From assembly GCF_963966145.1 (NCBI RefSeq), contig NC_091055.1:7192001-7256000 (forward strand): 64,000 nucleotides of DNA, read 5' to 3'. Source of the DNA: Tenebrio molitor. Taxonomy: Eukaryota > Arthropoda > Insecta > Coleoptera > Tenebrionidae. Below are positions 22,235 through 35,339 of this stretch, piece after piece. How positions within the stretch are numbered: position 1 is the stretch's first letter; each line of letters starts with the position of its first letter. Below the pieces are notes generated by a model. The model searched no databases. It was not told where the DNA came from and saw nothing but the letters and a program-made list of their open reading frames with translations. Made by a program: the position numbers and the translations under genes.

Positions 22235-25200
22235 CAGCTGTTCCATAAACTATTGCTATATGTGGTCGAGACAAAACCTGACCCCAAATAATACCTTCTT
22301 ATAACTCCCAGCGCAGTTTGCCCCGTCTATTCTATACATTATCACGACTTTGTGAGAATTAAAAACGATTTTACTTATTGTAGAAATTTACAATCGTGTA
22401 TTGAGTTATAAGAAATTTAATTGTTGTATTTACTCTAACTACGAGAAATTGTTACTCAATTCAGTTTTTTCCGCTTTAAAACGCTTACTCTAATTTATGT
22501 AATAACTGTATTTCACACTTTATGCCACTGACAAAGTTAGAACTAATCTAATATACTTGTAGAAACAAGCGGCATTGCTTTTTGTCTTTGCATTAGCACG
22601 CTTGTGTTTCACGAAACAAGATTTTAAGATCAAAAAGATTATTCGGCAAGTTTTCTCATTTATAAGCGAACTAAAAATCAATAGAGGCACATTGCACGTA
22701 GTAGAGTAGAAAATCTATAAAGAGAAAAAGAAACCTGTATTGTTCGATGCAACAATTTGGAAAAACATGATGAAAACAAAAGTTGATGTATTAAAAACCT
22801 GAAAGTATATTGAGAGATGCGATGTGAGACAATCGACAACTTTTAAAACTGTATGAGTCAAGCTACAAGTTGCTTTTTTCTTGCTGTAACTAATTACCCA
22901 AATTATTGTGTCGAACACAATTACTTTATCTCAATAAAACTGAAATTAATTTTTTTCACAATAATGTCTTTACCGATCGAACAATTCTACTAGTTTGCCA
23001 TTGAAATGTCTTTTAGTGGACCAATAACTTGCTTCTTTCAGCTCAATTATCAAGATTGTAATGCACGCCACTACTGGAGTTTCTTTAAGGAATTTCCACT
23101 CTGTGAACCGTGGTCAAATCAAGTCGGGTAATAGAAGTGATGTTGCATTCAGCTTTATTGTCCTTGTTTATGTTCAATTGTGAGTCACGTAGGAATAGAA
23201 CCTCCATGTACTGTTCCCGCAGAAAGTGTTTGTTGAAGGATGGTACTGGATTCGTCAGAAAAGAATTCGTTCGTTTGGGTGGTTTACAAAAAAATCTTTT
23301 GTTAAATTACAACATAACGAACCGAAACACCACACAGGATTAATGAAACCGAATATAAGAAAAAAATGGAAATAACTAATTTAAAATAACGCAGGTTCAT
23401 ATGAATTTATTCATAATTTTTATAGAAGGAATTTCAAGCTCGAAACAAAAATAATACACCGAACACCTCATAAATGTCAAACAACAAAAATCCATACAAA
23501 ATTTCCAAGATCAAAGCTTCATAAATTTTAGCAATTTTGTAATAAAGTAACTTTTAAATTATTTTTTAATAGAGTTATTTTAGATCAATTGTATTATAGT
23601 AAATTGCTTGTAAAATAGTATATTCCTTCATTTTGTAGACGAACACTTTGATAAAATGAAATCATCCAGTAATTTGTGTCCACATAAAGTTATCTTTTAT
23701 AGAAAAAAATTAATGTATTTTTTCTGGCAATTTTTATTTGGAACAGATGCTGCAACCAACCCCTACACAACCTGTTTCAAATTATCGTTTCCACGTCGCT
23801 GTAAAGCCGAATTCCCATCGAATTCTTAAATTTTCGATTCATGTTTAGGAAGAGATACGAGAAGGAAGCAAATAACTCCAGTAAATTGTAATAGAGTAAT
23901 TTGCATGGAAGGTAATGTAAACCAAATATCAATAAACGATCAAAAGTTTTCATCAAAAATATTTCGAGGAAAAGAAAATGGGGTGAATATTTATCGACGG
24001 CATCATTATATTAAGTTGCATATTCTTTCCTCCAAATGTATTATTTTTGTACGGTAAATATTGAAATGTTTCCAGATTCTAAAATTGTTCTTGACTGGGG
24101 CACACGAATTCTAAAATTGTCTCTTTAAACCTTTAATCAATATTTTAAATTAAATGAATGAATTTTGACTGCGATTACATTACAACGCGGATAAATAGTT
24201 TAGTTTCATAAAATTTCTAATAAAAATCCAAATTACTAGCCCCAAAATATATTAAACATTTACGACTACTGCGAGAGAGCTTCATTTTTTAATAAGAAAG
24301 CACAGAAGGAGCAACCGATGACCCAACAGAAGTTATTTTCTGTTGAAAATAAAATTGAAAATTCTTATAGTTGTTGTATTTATGAATTTCTATCAGAAAA
24401 AATTCATGTGGGCACTCTATCAACTCAAGGGCTCCATTGTGTGCAAATCAAAAACTAATTGTTATGTCACCAACAGCGTTGTCAGTAGTTGCGAAAATAA
24501 TAACGTTGCAATAGTTAAATGCGGCAGAACTAAAATGATATTTTAAACCAATTACTTCGCCGTTTAATGAAATTTAGTGCTAAATTCAAATTGTAAAATA
24601 ATTACAGCAACAATTGTACAATTTACGTCGCCAGACAATTTAATGCTTTGTCGGATGTTTTTCCTGTTGGCTTGAATTTTTAATAGAAATTTGCACGTGG
24701 CTAATTCTTAGTACACTCGAAATAAATACGACAGTTTCGATAGGATCTTCTCCACTATCTCGACTAAGGGGTGGCTTGAAATCTTGTGTGATGATTAACG
24801 AGGGTTCTTTGGCTGGAAGGTTTTCACTTGAGTACAGCAAAATAAATTGTTTTCGTATTTAAAGTGGCAGTTTTGGCAGAGCTGTACAGTTCCTTTTAGG
24901 TATTTTAGCGGTGCTGTGTTTTAAGCGTGTATCTAACTATCTAGCAAAACCACAACTGTAAGCTAGCATGGTGGCAGGATGTTAATTAAGCTCATTTTGC
25001 TGTCCGACAATTAAGCTTCTCATAGTCCGACCACCGTTATAGTTAGGTACATTTTTTTAACAAACTTATGCCAAATTTTCAATTATGAGAACTTATCCAG
25101 AATATTAGGCGCACACGATGTTTATAAAATTTCCGAAATCGAGTAATAAAAATAAAACGAACAAGTTGTTAGATCTCCTAATTAGTCACTTTTTTTTGCA

Positions 25201-28200
25201 ATTACTGCATATCTGAAACTTTAACATTTTGCATTTTAGTTTTGTTTGAATTATATGATAATAATAACAACACCCCGGTCTAAAAATCTATCGATAATGT
25301 TCCAGTTAATGGTAGACTTAGATTAATATCTGATCACAAATTTTTGTCATCATTCTAGATTGTTTTTCAAACCATTATTCTTTATTTTGTTGACATTCCA
25401 ACTGCAATTCCTTTTAAATTTAATCTGAATTGAAAGCAATGTTTTTTTATATTTTCTTATTCCCTTTATGATGCCATGACCGCCTTCAGACACCATTCTA
25501 CACTCGATATTACTCTAATATCTCGACGCCATCTTTGAACGCCATTTTGAGCAAGAGTTGTTCTATTCAATTCGACAAAATGAAAATCCGGCTTCTTTCC
25601 TGCCAATTGTTCGGCTCTTCTCAAACTCTGTAATTTACACAATGTTTCGGTATTGCTACATGCAAGTATTGTTACAAGTTTATTATTATTCTATCTGTTA
25701 AGCAATTATTCATCAAAAGCTACATTACTTGCAAGAGCTTTTTTAGGGTACCAGAAAAACCACAAATAAGTTTTGGTGGTCGAGTCACTTCTACCGTAAA
25801 TATATTTTATCGTTTTTATTTGTACGAAGTTACGTAAAATTTTGTGACGAAGAGAAGATAAATACAATCCAAATCTAACTTTCCAATATTTGCGTTAAAA
25901 GGATTTTTTGGTTAACAGTGTTTCTCAACCGTTTTGATGTGGGTAAGACTGTTTGCTGTTCTATCAATAGTAGCTTTCAGGCGTGTGAAAGTTCAGGAAG
26001 TCATACGTTCTGAGCCATAGACGCTTCGGTGATTCTGTCGATTCAACATATTTTCCACAAACGAGATTTAATTTTATTCTGTCGGTAAGAGCAAGAGTAA
26101 AAACTTATAAAAATGATTAAACAAGTTTGGTATTTATTTTTAACCTTCAGTTTAATATTTTTTGTATTTTGCATTTATTTAGACAGTAATTTATTGCCGA
26201 GAAGTATGAAGTTGCTCTGAAATGTCCATTTCAAGTTTTTAGTCTCGTCTATTTAAGTTAGTTTAACTTAATTAGCGTCGAAATTTTCTCTACTGTACGT
26301 TGCTATCATGAAGTCTCTTTGATTTTTTTGCAATTTATTTTCGTGATTATTTCCAAAAAGGAATTTTGCTTTGGTCTCGACCCCACTGATGAACAAAACT
26401 GATAAAATATTTAATAAAGAGACTTCTAAAATTGACTGATTAATGAACGTTCTTTGGAATAAGACAGTAATCTAATGATGGTGAGGAAAATCAGCGTACG
26501 CAAATATTTTTCATAACAAACGTTTTATTGTCAAATTTATTTATTAATTATTTGGTTAGTTACCGTATAACGCGAATAAGACAGTTATACTAGTATATTT
26601 TACATATAAAAAATTCATCAGCTTTGTACATCTATTGATTTTCGATACTTACACTCTCACCGTTCGAATTTTTAGTTGCAATTTTAAATTCCGAGCTTTA
26701 AAGAGATAGCATTTGTCATCTCTATTCGACGCTAACGCAATTTACATTTACAAAAAGTTGGGAAAAAAGTTTGTATACCATTAGGGAATTTAAAATCATA
26801 AATAATGTAACACAAAAATATCTTCTAGTGATCGGTTGAAACAAATATTTGATTGATTTCGTTGCTGCCGTTGTGGGTTAATTTAAACAAATTAATTGGT
26901 TGCAGAAGCGACTGTGTCCTCTAAAGATTATATTTATTATTACCAAAACTAATTTAAATTAATTTGGAAATTCATCAATTACGATAACAGGATTTTCGCA
27001 AACGAATCACAAATTAATTAGAAGCGCCCCATTTGTCCTCCAGTTTTTCGGTAAAAATTTGTGGAAGCAATTAAATTGTCTTTAATAAGTCGTTCCTGTT
27101 CCCGTCACCTAAAAATAATTTTAATGCGTCAAATCATCCCGACTCCTAACGTGTCATGTCGATGGATTTCCTTTTTCCTGGTTTATGATTGTGCCTCCAC
27201 TTAGTTGCACACTTTTATTTCATTTTAATGTGTTCGCAGCGTTTTCTTAGTGCACGAAAAATACCCACCATCAGCCATGTTTAAGTGCTTATAAAAGCAC
27301 TTTCTGTACCTTTCACGAGACTAAAAATATAATTGTGTTCTATCTACGACATTAAACAGAAATTGTCATTTTTGAGTACCCGGGTTAAGTATCAGTTTTA
27401 TTTATACATGCCTAATGCCACCGTTAAATCAACGGTAATGGTGATTGAAAGTCGCAATCAATAAATTCCATAAAAAGTTTAAATTGCTTCGACATCAGGA
27501 CGTAAAAAAGTCAATTAGTGAATTAAAAATGAAGCCCAGCTGTAATAGTCGAGTAAACTCCAGTTAATTGTCGGTTCGGTTTGAGACGGAGTGTTTCAAC
27601 AGTGCGATGCGCGCCCCTACATGACACATTTTAATTTTTGAGAAACGTACAGGTGCCTGTATGAAGATCTACGATTAGTAGTGCGATTAGGGTAAACTGG
27701 ACAGTGTAAATAATTTGGTTGTTACTATTGCCGCCGGTTATTATTATTCACAAACGCTTTACTAATCGTTGCTGAACTAAGGGCTTGCGGGAATAGAACC
27801 TTACATTATTACTTCAACACATGTGAAATATATTGGAGCAGCTATAAATTGTTAACTAATTTCTAGAGACAGTGTTTGGGTTGGTGGTGTTTCCTCACTA
27901 TAAACAACACAGTTACAGTCTTATCGATGCTTGATGCTATTAAATTAAGTTAATCGTTACGTAAAACTATAGCGTTCTGTTGAATAAGAAGCACCGTTTC
28001 GTGACTTCGTCAAAACGAAGGATTCATTTGACGATTTAATTAAGTGCATTGCTACGAGATTGGTAGGTTAAAATTTTCTTGTTCTGAGCACACCTGCCAT
28101 TATTGGTTCGAATTAAGGATTACGAGTTAAATCGTCAGGAGCCGGCACTACTCACGAATTTATACGACATTATTAAAGTTATATCCAAACGGCAATGATA

Positions 28201-28690
28201 TGTAATGAACAGTCCTCCCGACTTTAAATAACGCCATTATGCAAATTAAAAATATCTACAACCCTATGGCAGCGCTCGGCCTATTTTCGAAGCGTGCCCC
28301 CTTCGCCAATTTATTTAAGTTTGTTTCATTAATAGAAACGCTGAAGATAGCTATCTATTGCACAAATACAATGGAACTAGCCAAACAGTTTAGTTACGAA
28401 ACTAAAATATATACCCGACGACTGTAAATCATTAATCAATATTGAATGTTGAGCTTTTAGGGAAATTCCACAACAGTGGTGACTCTGGACTATATTTTAG
28501 GACGAGATTTGGCTCAAACTGCACTTAAACATCCGACGTGATTAACTTCATGGCCAGTTATCACACATTAACTCTATAATCTCCACCAACTATCGTCATC
28601 AACAAACTTCTAACATGGTGATGGCTTTATGATGTTCACTTTTTAGTTTTCTTTGCACAAAACCGCAGCTTCACAAATTATGAATATGTA
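22235..28690. other. Long AT-rich non-coding stretch
   Basis: No gene is supported. Frames at 22715-22918 (minus), 23110-23343 (plus), 24343-24546 (plus) and 24640-24840 (minus) were examined and show no domain or convincing splice-signal pairing. A 35-codon plus frame at 26113-26220 begins with a hydrophobic leader but has no second-exon or poly(A) support. No structured repeat was recognised. Confidence 0.4.
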
Positions 28691-28918
28691 CAGTTGGTTG
28701 CGAAAAAACGGGAAAGGAAAATTTTCCTAATGTAAATTTGGTTTTGTCCATTTGTCAATTAATTGTCTAGTTGGCATACCTACCAAATAATTTTTTTTAA
28801 TGTCATTGAATTTTGCCCATAATTCTAATCTCTCGTAAGAAAGTTTCACACTATGAAAAAATTGTAAAAATGTGTTAATTTTATTCTCACAGTTCCTGTT
28901 TTTTTTTGCAACCAACTG
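28691..28918. mobile_element. Tc1/mariner-type MITE, 228 bp, TA target duplication
   Basis: The element begins CAGTTGGTTGCGAAAAAACG and ends with the inverted counterpart TTTTTTTTTGCAACCAACTG. It is flanked on both sides by TA (28689-28690 and 28919-28920), the Tc1/mariner target-site hallmark. There is no transposase. A 62-codon minus frame crossing it is a by-product. Confidence 0.85.
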
Positions 28919-30445
28919 TATTATCTATGCTCAGTAGGGAAGAGAAAGTTACTTTAACGGAAAAAAATGTAATGTCCACGTGCTAACACCAGTTTTATTT
29001 CCGGCGCTTTTTGATTTATGAGGAAAAACAAATGAAATCAATTTGCCATGTTTGTGATTTACGCACAGAGTGGTAATAATCAGTAAACAATTGCTTCAGA
29101 AACCATAATATTACGTTTGTAAATGAGCAGCTGAAATGCGAAGTTAGTGTTGTTTTAAAACGTGTCGGTTTCGGTACTGAACATTAAAAAAATATCTCAA
29201 TACCTTGTATGCAACCCACATTACACTGGTGTGTTAGAGTCATTATGGTTATAATTTATTTGGTTTATAATGGCACAAACGTGCGTTATTGCTCGCAATA
29301 ATATTTTTTTTATAAATGTGTATTGTTAGTATTAGATGAATGGACAGTCATTACTGTTGGAATTGGGAAGATAGTCTAAAGTCCCAGCTCCTAAATTACA
29401 TTTCAATGTACCTTATTCAAAACACAGTTCTGGCTGAATAATGAATATTTATTTGCATCAGCTTTTGTGTGGACATTTCTATAACATACAAATTTAATGT
29501 TAAATGAGATCGTGAGTTGCCACAGGTGCCTTGACCTTAGCTGAATTTAACCCTTGTATAATCCCAATTATAATAGAGTTGTTGGAAAATTTAGTGATGG
29601 CGGTTAGGCAGATTATAAAGTCTCAACTAGATGGTATCCTATTCAAATAATCCAATTTGACACAAGAGCTGAAGGAATAAATAGATCAATAGGAGTAGGA
29701 AGCGGAGCTGTTGTATTCCGCAAATTTCGAGATAATTTCAAGCCGCTTTGCCACTTTATATATTATGCATTTTAATCACATTTAACACTTCGTGCCACCA
29801 TAATATGAGTATTTTGTACCATCGGACCAAGACTATTTTAAAATGAGATTAAATTTATCGTAGACTGAGAAAGTGGCGCGCTGTTAACCTAATATTTCCA
29901 CCGTTAACATGTTTTTAGTCTTCGACAATTTGATTAGGCGGCGAAATGTTCAAGTTCGTGGTGTTTGTACATGCTTGGTCATTACGGCAAAGGGTTTCGT
30001 ATAGTCGACGAATATATTGAGGAAGTAACATAACCTCATGTTGTTCCATTTGGTTCATTCAGTGTCGACGATTATGTGCTGCGCCTTCAAGTTTTAGCAA
30101 CACCCAAATTGCATACCGCGCCTAGAATTCCAAATCATATAATGAACATCCCTTAGAATTACCGCGGCTAAGTCCGTTATTAGTGAAGATAAGAAAAAGT
30201 TAGGGCCGAATTAGCAAAAAACTGCCTGCGTTTTGTGAGACTAACCGGAAAAGATGTAATCGTGGGGCAAATGTAAAAATATACAGGGTGAATGCGCAAC
30301 CAGCTGAAAGTGTTTCAGAACTGAATCAGTTAAAAAAAAAAACATTTAGAGCATGTTGTTAATTTTAAAATGGTGCCGTGGATGAGCTGTGATGTGAATT
30401 CTGGTCCAAAATCACACATAGTTGGGCGAAATAAGTGGTATTCAT
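28919..30445. other. AT-rich non-coding stretch
   Basis: No gene. An isolated TATACAGGGTGAATGCGC at about 30281 resembles the ends of the ACAGGGTG elements, but no partner end is seen. Confidence 0.4.
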
Positions 30446-30557
30446 ACTGTTAAACCGATTCGAGCCGTTTACAAAGCGATAATCGGTTCGAAATCAGTTT
30501 GCCAATAATATAAACGCTTAATACCGCTTTGCAAACGGCTTGAAATAAGTTTACAGT
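30446..30557. repeat. Inverted-repeat element, 112 bp
   Basis: The left arm ACTGTTAAACCGATTCGAGC and right arm ending AAATAAGTTTACAGT are imperfectly inverted over about 38 bp. The best block is AGCCGTTTACAAAGCG against CGCTTTGCAAACGGCT. It is a non-coding foldback or MITE. Confidence 0.65.
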
Positions 30558-33500
30558 CAATGGATAACTGACATAAACGATTACCAAACCGAAAGTTACT
30601 AGAAATGTTACTAGATAGGTAGACAATCAGAGATTGAGAGCCGAATGGCCTTGAATTGTTAAACGAATCTCCATAAGAAAGTGCACTGAATATTCAACTA
30701 GAACCAGCACAGCAATTTAGTAGAAAACATTTTTTTAAACTATCTTCACTGAAAATTAACTTTACACTTGACAGAAATTTTATAAACATTTTTTCAAAAA
30801 CAATTAAAATTTGAATTATCGCCATAAAATTTACATTAATATTTATATTAGTTAAATAGTGAAACCGGTTAAATATTGGGTAATAATTTCGTTATTTCGC
30901 TTTTTTAGAGGTTTTTCTTTAATAGAGATAATTTAATTATTAAATATTTGGTGTAATTGATAAATAAATCGTGACAAATACTTCAAATGACCTTACATTT
31001 GATTCGGTCGAACCGCCTGTGGACACTTCTACTGCTAGGACTTGAAGTAGGTACTTCTGCTCCGCTCAGAAAAAAAAATGCCACTTTAACCGTTTCTATG
31101 GAGATACACAAAGGCGCGATTTTCGACCGCTTGAAGATAAAACATATTTGCAATTTGGAATTGAAATTCAAAGCTTAAATATGTTTTTGTGAAACGACTA
31201 CATACGTTGATAGCAAACAACCACTATATACTGGTAATTAGCTTTTCTTTTCTTCACAGCCAATTAAATTATTTTGATCGGTCGATTTAGCAAAATTGTA
31301 GTTTTCCCACAATTTCGTATTCTTTCATGACTTTCTCGGCCGATGCGAGATAAACTCGAAAGGTAAATGTTAATATTTATCGCGACCTTTGAAGAAAGCA
31401 TTTAAATGCACGTAGAGTGCGATTTTCAGCGTACTTACTTTTTAAAAGAAAGAGTGAGCTATATGGAGAAGAAAGCAGAGTCGACCGTACAACATTAGTT
31501 TGTTTTCCATCTTAACCAGATTTCATAATCAGCTGAAGATTAATATCTTTATTCAGCAAACCCCACAAAAGTGCTTTGAAAAAAGAATATAATGCCGCCA
31601 TTATGCGTTCACATAACCCACTTACTATATGATACAATATGTCGTAAACGCATGCTCTCATTCCTTTTCAGAGAAAATTCGTTAATGTGTTTATCCCTGC
31701 AGTCAATTTTCGAAAACATACTGTAAATATTTAGAAAATTAATGATATTTTATCTAATTCATTTTTTAATTCGAACGTGACTTTAATGTTAACAAGAAAT
31801 ATTTTTTTATACTATTTGATTAGGCCGGCAATTGTTTCTGTTATTTCGTTTTAATTTATAAACACGCAAATTCTAGAATGCGAATTAAAACGCACCGTTT
31901 CAATTTTATGTTTATAAATTTTTGTTATAAATAAAATGGATTCAATAAGGTAAATTTATAAAATTAAAATAGCTGATAATCATATTATGTACATCCAAAT
32001 TTGCAACGATAAATTTACATTCAGTCTAAAAAGCACAAGTTCTACGAAACCAACAAATCAACGGTGAAAGCACGATCAAATTTAAAAAAAAGTTACTGTT
32101 AGTAAACTTTCAAGTTTCAACCTCTTAGAAAAGAATTTATTTCATCATAAGTAAACTGATGTGTGACAACTTTTGCCAATGGAGTAACGTTACGAAAAAC
32201 AGATTCGTATCGAATATAAAGAACATCTTTGTTAAAGCTAATGGCACAGAAGTCATTAGTGTGTCTGGATTTACCAATTAGAAATATCAAATTCGTTTGA
32301 CTATTTTTGCTCTGACCAGTGGGATGGTTAGATAAAGTAAACCTGATATTCCATTAACCAGTTTTTACGGTTCGAATAATGTAGATTATTAGGGGCGGGT
32401 CTGGGTTCATTTGTTTCCTTTGTGAACACCAAATAAATACCACAGCTTAATCTATAATAAATTTATAGAGCGGGTAAATTCTTCAAATATGTATATCACG
32501 AAACAATATGGAATATGATTAACGTTTTATGCACGCTCGTAACAAAAGTTTGAGCAGTTTGTGTAAAATAGCCACCGAATTGTTGGGAAACTTAACAAAA
32601 CTACGACTAACAAATATTTAATGGTAAACTTCTATAGGTAGAGATATAGAACGTTGTTTGAGTGAAACTTGAATTCAGTTGTTCGTATACACCTCCGCAA
32701 CAAACACTAGGTGTTTCCAAGATAAAGGAGTGTTATGTCTCGGCTCCCTCGAGATGTTTTGTTGTTATAATTAATATAAACCTTGTCAAATATTTCGGAG
32801 GTGTCGGCGAATTAGAGTGAATTGCTCTGCGACAAAAAGAAAATTGTCTAATCTGTATGTAAATCTGGCTAAATATGTTGTTGAAGAAAGTTTGCTTATT
32901 CGTGAGGAATAAGTTAAATTTAATTGTGCCATAATTGATGATTGTTGGTTACCCAATAGTTGAGCAATTTTCGGGTTGTAAATTAGCGCGAGGGATAGGA
33001 CAGGCAAAGCTGGGGAATGTCAAACGTTAATAACATTAATGTTAGATGACAGATTTGCATATGACATGAAGAAGGACGGAATCAGGTTCGACTTACCACA
33101 GAGAACACTCCATCGAGAGAAACATCACTGGATTATCATCTATTATCTATCGACGTTCATTTTTTGCACCAAAAACTTTCAAACAATACCATAATTGCAA
33201 CGGTCCCAGTCTCAACTCACACCATCTTACGCCATTACATTCAAATTTCTTGATTACTGCCGACGCCTTCCAAACATCATTTTGCGAACTTTCTATTAAA
33301 TTTATGTCCCTATAGCACGTTCGTTCTAAAAGTGGGACCCGCTATGCTATAACAGTTGTGTATAAATCTGAACGATTGAATTCTTTTGTGCGACATTATT
33401 AAAACACGTGATCACATTTCAAACAACAAAAAGAGGAGTTTGCGGACAGTTTACAATATAATCCACTTTTAAAATGCGTAGAGTATGTGGGTTTTGCGTG

Positions 33501-35132
33501 CGAACGGAGAGTTTAAACTAAACTTAAGAAAATGTGTGGTATTTTGGAGCAGCGATGAAGATTTTCGACTTTAATATTCGTACACGAGCAAGAACAAGTA
33601 TCTCTTTAGTAAACTGAGCGACCTCGTAACCTCAATCCAGTCGCAGCTTCCCGTGGGGTAAGTCAGGGACACTGGGACAGTACATAAGTTTAGCGGAACC
33701 GTAATGTTTTATCGGCCTTTTCAATCTTCTCACAGCTTCAAACCTCTGCAACCAACCCTACTAACGTTCTTGGTCACAGAAACCTTGTTTAACTAAATTA
33801 AATATTATGTAGAGCGCTGCTCTAAGCTCCAGCAAAATACGATTCCGCTAGATTCTGTTTAAGTGACAATTCTACCTAACCTTCGAATACCGTACAATGT
33901 ATTTATGTTGATTCAGTGATACGCTTAAATGTTACGAACTCTTTTGATGTTTGCCTTTTGATCAGATTGATACTGCTTTCTCTATGTGCTCACAAATAAT
34001 TCTTTCCTTGCAGTATTTATTTAAATGACTAGGACGGACTCGACGTAGACATCAAAGCGAGAGCTTTTCTACGGCCACTCCTGCTGGGGCATATTTGCTC
34101 TGAAACTAGACGTTCTTGTGGAAATCAGTTGAAGAGGTTACATTTTTTATAGATATCACGCACGAAATACAAATTACAAACCGGTGCAATCGACATTCAT
34201 TATTTCTTTTTGCACCATCCAGAGAAAAGAGAATATTAGTGAATCTTTCTATGCGCGATGCATTCGGCAGAAATCTCACAAAAGCTGACATTACCTGAAA
34301 TAGTCCAGCATCAGCAGTGCCATTTAGTATAGGTAACATCTGCATAATCGAAAAGAATCGATAAAAATCGTGGCGGAAGAAATGAAAGTCCTTACGAATC
34401 TGCTAAAAGAATAGTTTTAATGCTGGTGCTCTTTGAAGAAATATATTGAAGCCATAGCATTACTGGTTTTTAAATGGTGAACAGTTCGCAACTATCTGTT
34501 TATTTACATACATATTTACACATTTTACGTTGTACTTATTTTAGAAACGTTACTTTTTTAATTATTAAACAGAACTGAATATTCTGATGAGTTTGTCATT
34601 AAAAAAAACAATCTTTATCGTTTGGATTTTGTCGCAGTTTTTTCCGAGAGAAAGTTTAGCTGCGAAAATGTACAAAAGATGATATAATTTAAAAGAGAAC
34701 AAAGTTAGATTTAAAAGATAGCCAGTGTCAGGCGTGAGGCCTCAAACAGCTTGTATCTTAAACCGCATCGTCGAGATGTTTCCTTTCCACGTAATGGGTT
34801 GGTTTTTAAGTTTTAAAGTTATTCCTTTCGAATATTGGGGCTATGTTATTGCCTCAGATAAATAATGGCGTAGCAAAAATGACGCAAACATATCTGTTTT
34901 ACGTGCAACAAGGAAACGCTTTCATTTTTAAATTTCTCTGGACCATCAGAAGTAACGAGCGTTCAAAAAAATCTCGGTCGAGCACTCTTTCCTTCTAAAA
35001 ATACCTACTTTAAAAAATGATTCACACCACTGCTTGTTCGTTGAATGAATGACATATGACATCTCTTTTGATTTATTCTTTAATTTTTAAGTTTTAATCG
35101 ACCGACATCAAAAATATTAAATAACTGCAACG
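30558..35132. other. Long AT-rich non-coding stretch
   Basis: No gene is supported. Both strands are open at about 30983-31178 and 34106-34345, but the products look unlike proteins. A minus-strand donor (CTGTG|GTAAGTCG) near 33096, preceded by a short frame MFLSMECSL, could be an alternative first exon; evidence is thin. Confidence 0.4.
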
Positions 35133-35339
35133 TATCGGGTGTTCATTAATGTATCCTCAAAATTGGCGTTGAAGAATCAATTGTGAATGCACCACTCGTC
35201 GGTCTGCAGAGTAAAAACATAAACAACGCAAAAATGAGGTTAGATTTAAACAGCTGATCAGTGATCCGTAATTCGTGGTGCGTTCACAATCGACTTTTCA
35301 ACGCCTACTTTGAGGATAAATTTAAATGAACACGCGATA
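35133..35339. mobile_element. Two-copy MITE family, copy A (207 bp)
   Basis: Ends of about 65 bp are inverted, running from TATCGGGTGTTCATT to CACGCGATA, with AGGCGTTGAAAAGTCG and GTGAACGCACCAC inside the arms. The element aligns along its whole length with 47292-47501, including the centre (ACAACGCAAAAA and GGTTAGATTTAAACAGCTGAT). Confidence 0.85.

Noticed and set aside
24343..24546. Cysteine-containing plus frame
   Set aside because: The hydrophobic start depends on a TTG codon; from the first ATG there is no signal peptide, and the cysteine spacing fits no family I know.
26113..26220. 35-codon plus frame with hydrophobic leader
   Set aside because: No second exon, poly(A) signal or promoter support; AT-rich hydrophobic runs are frequent by chance.
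28104..28120. GGTTCGAAT resembling a tRNA B box
   Set aside because: No matching T-stem, A box or acceptor stem around it.
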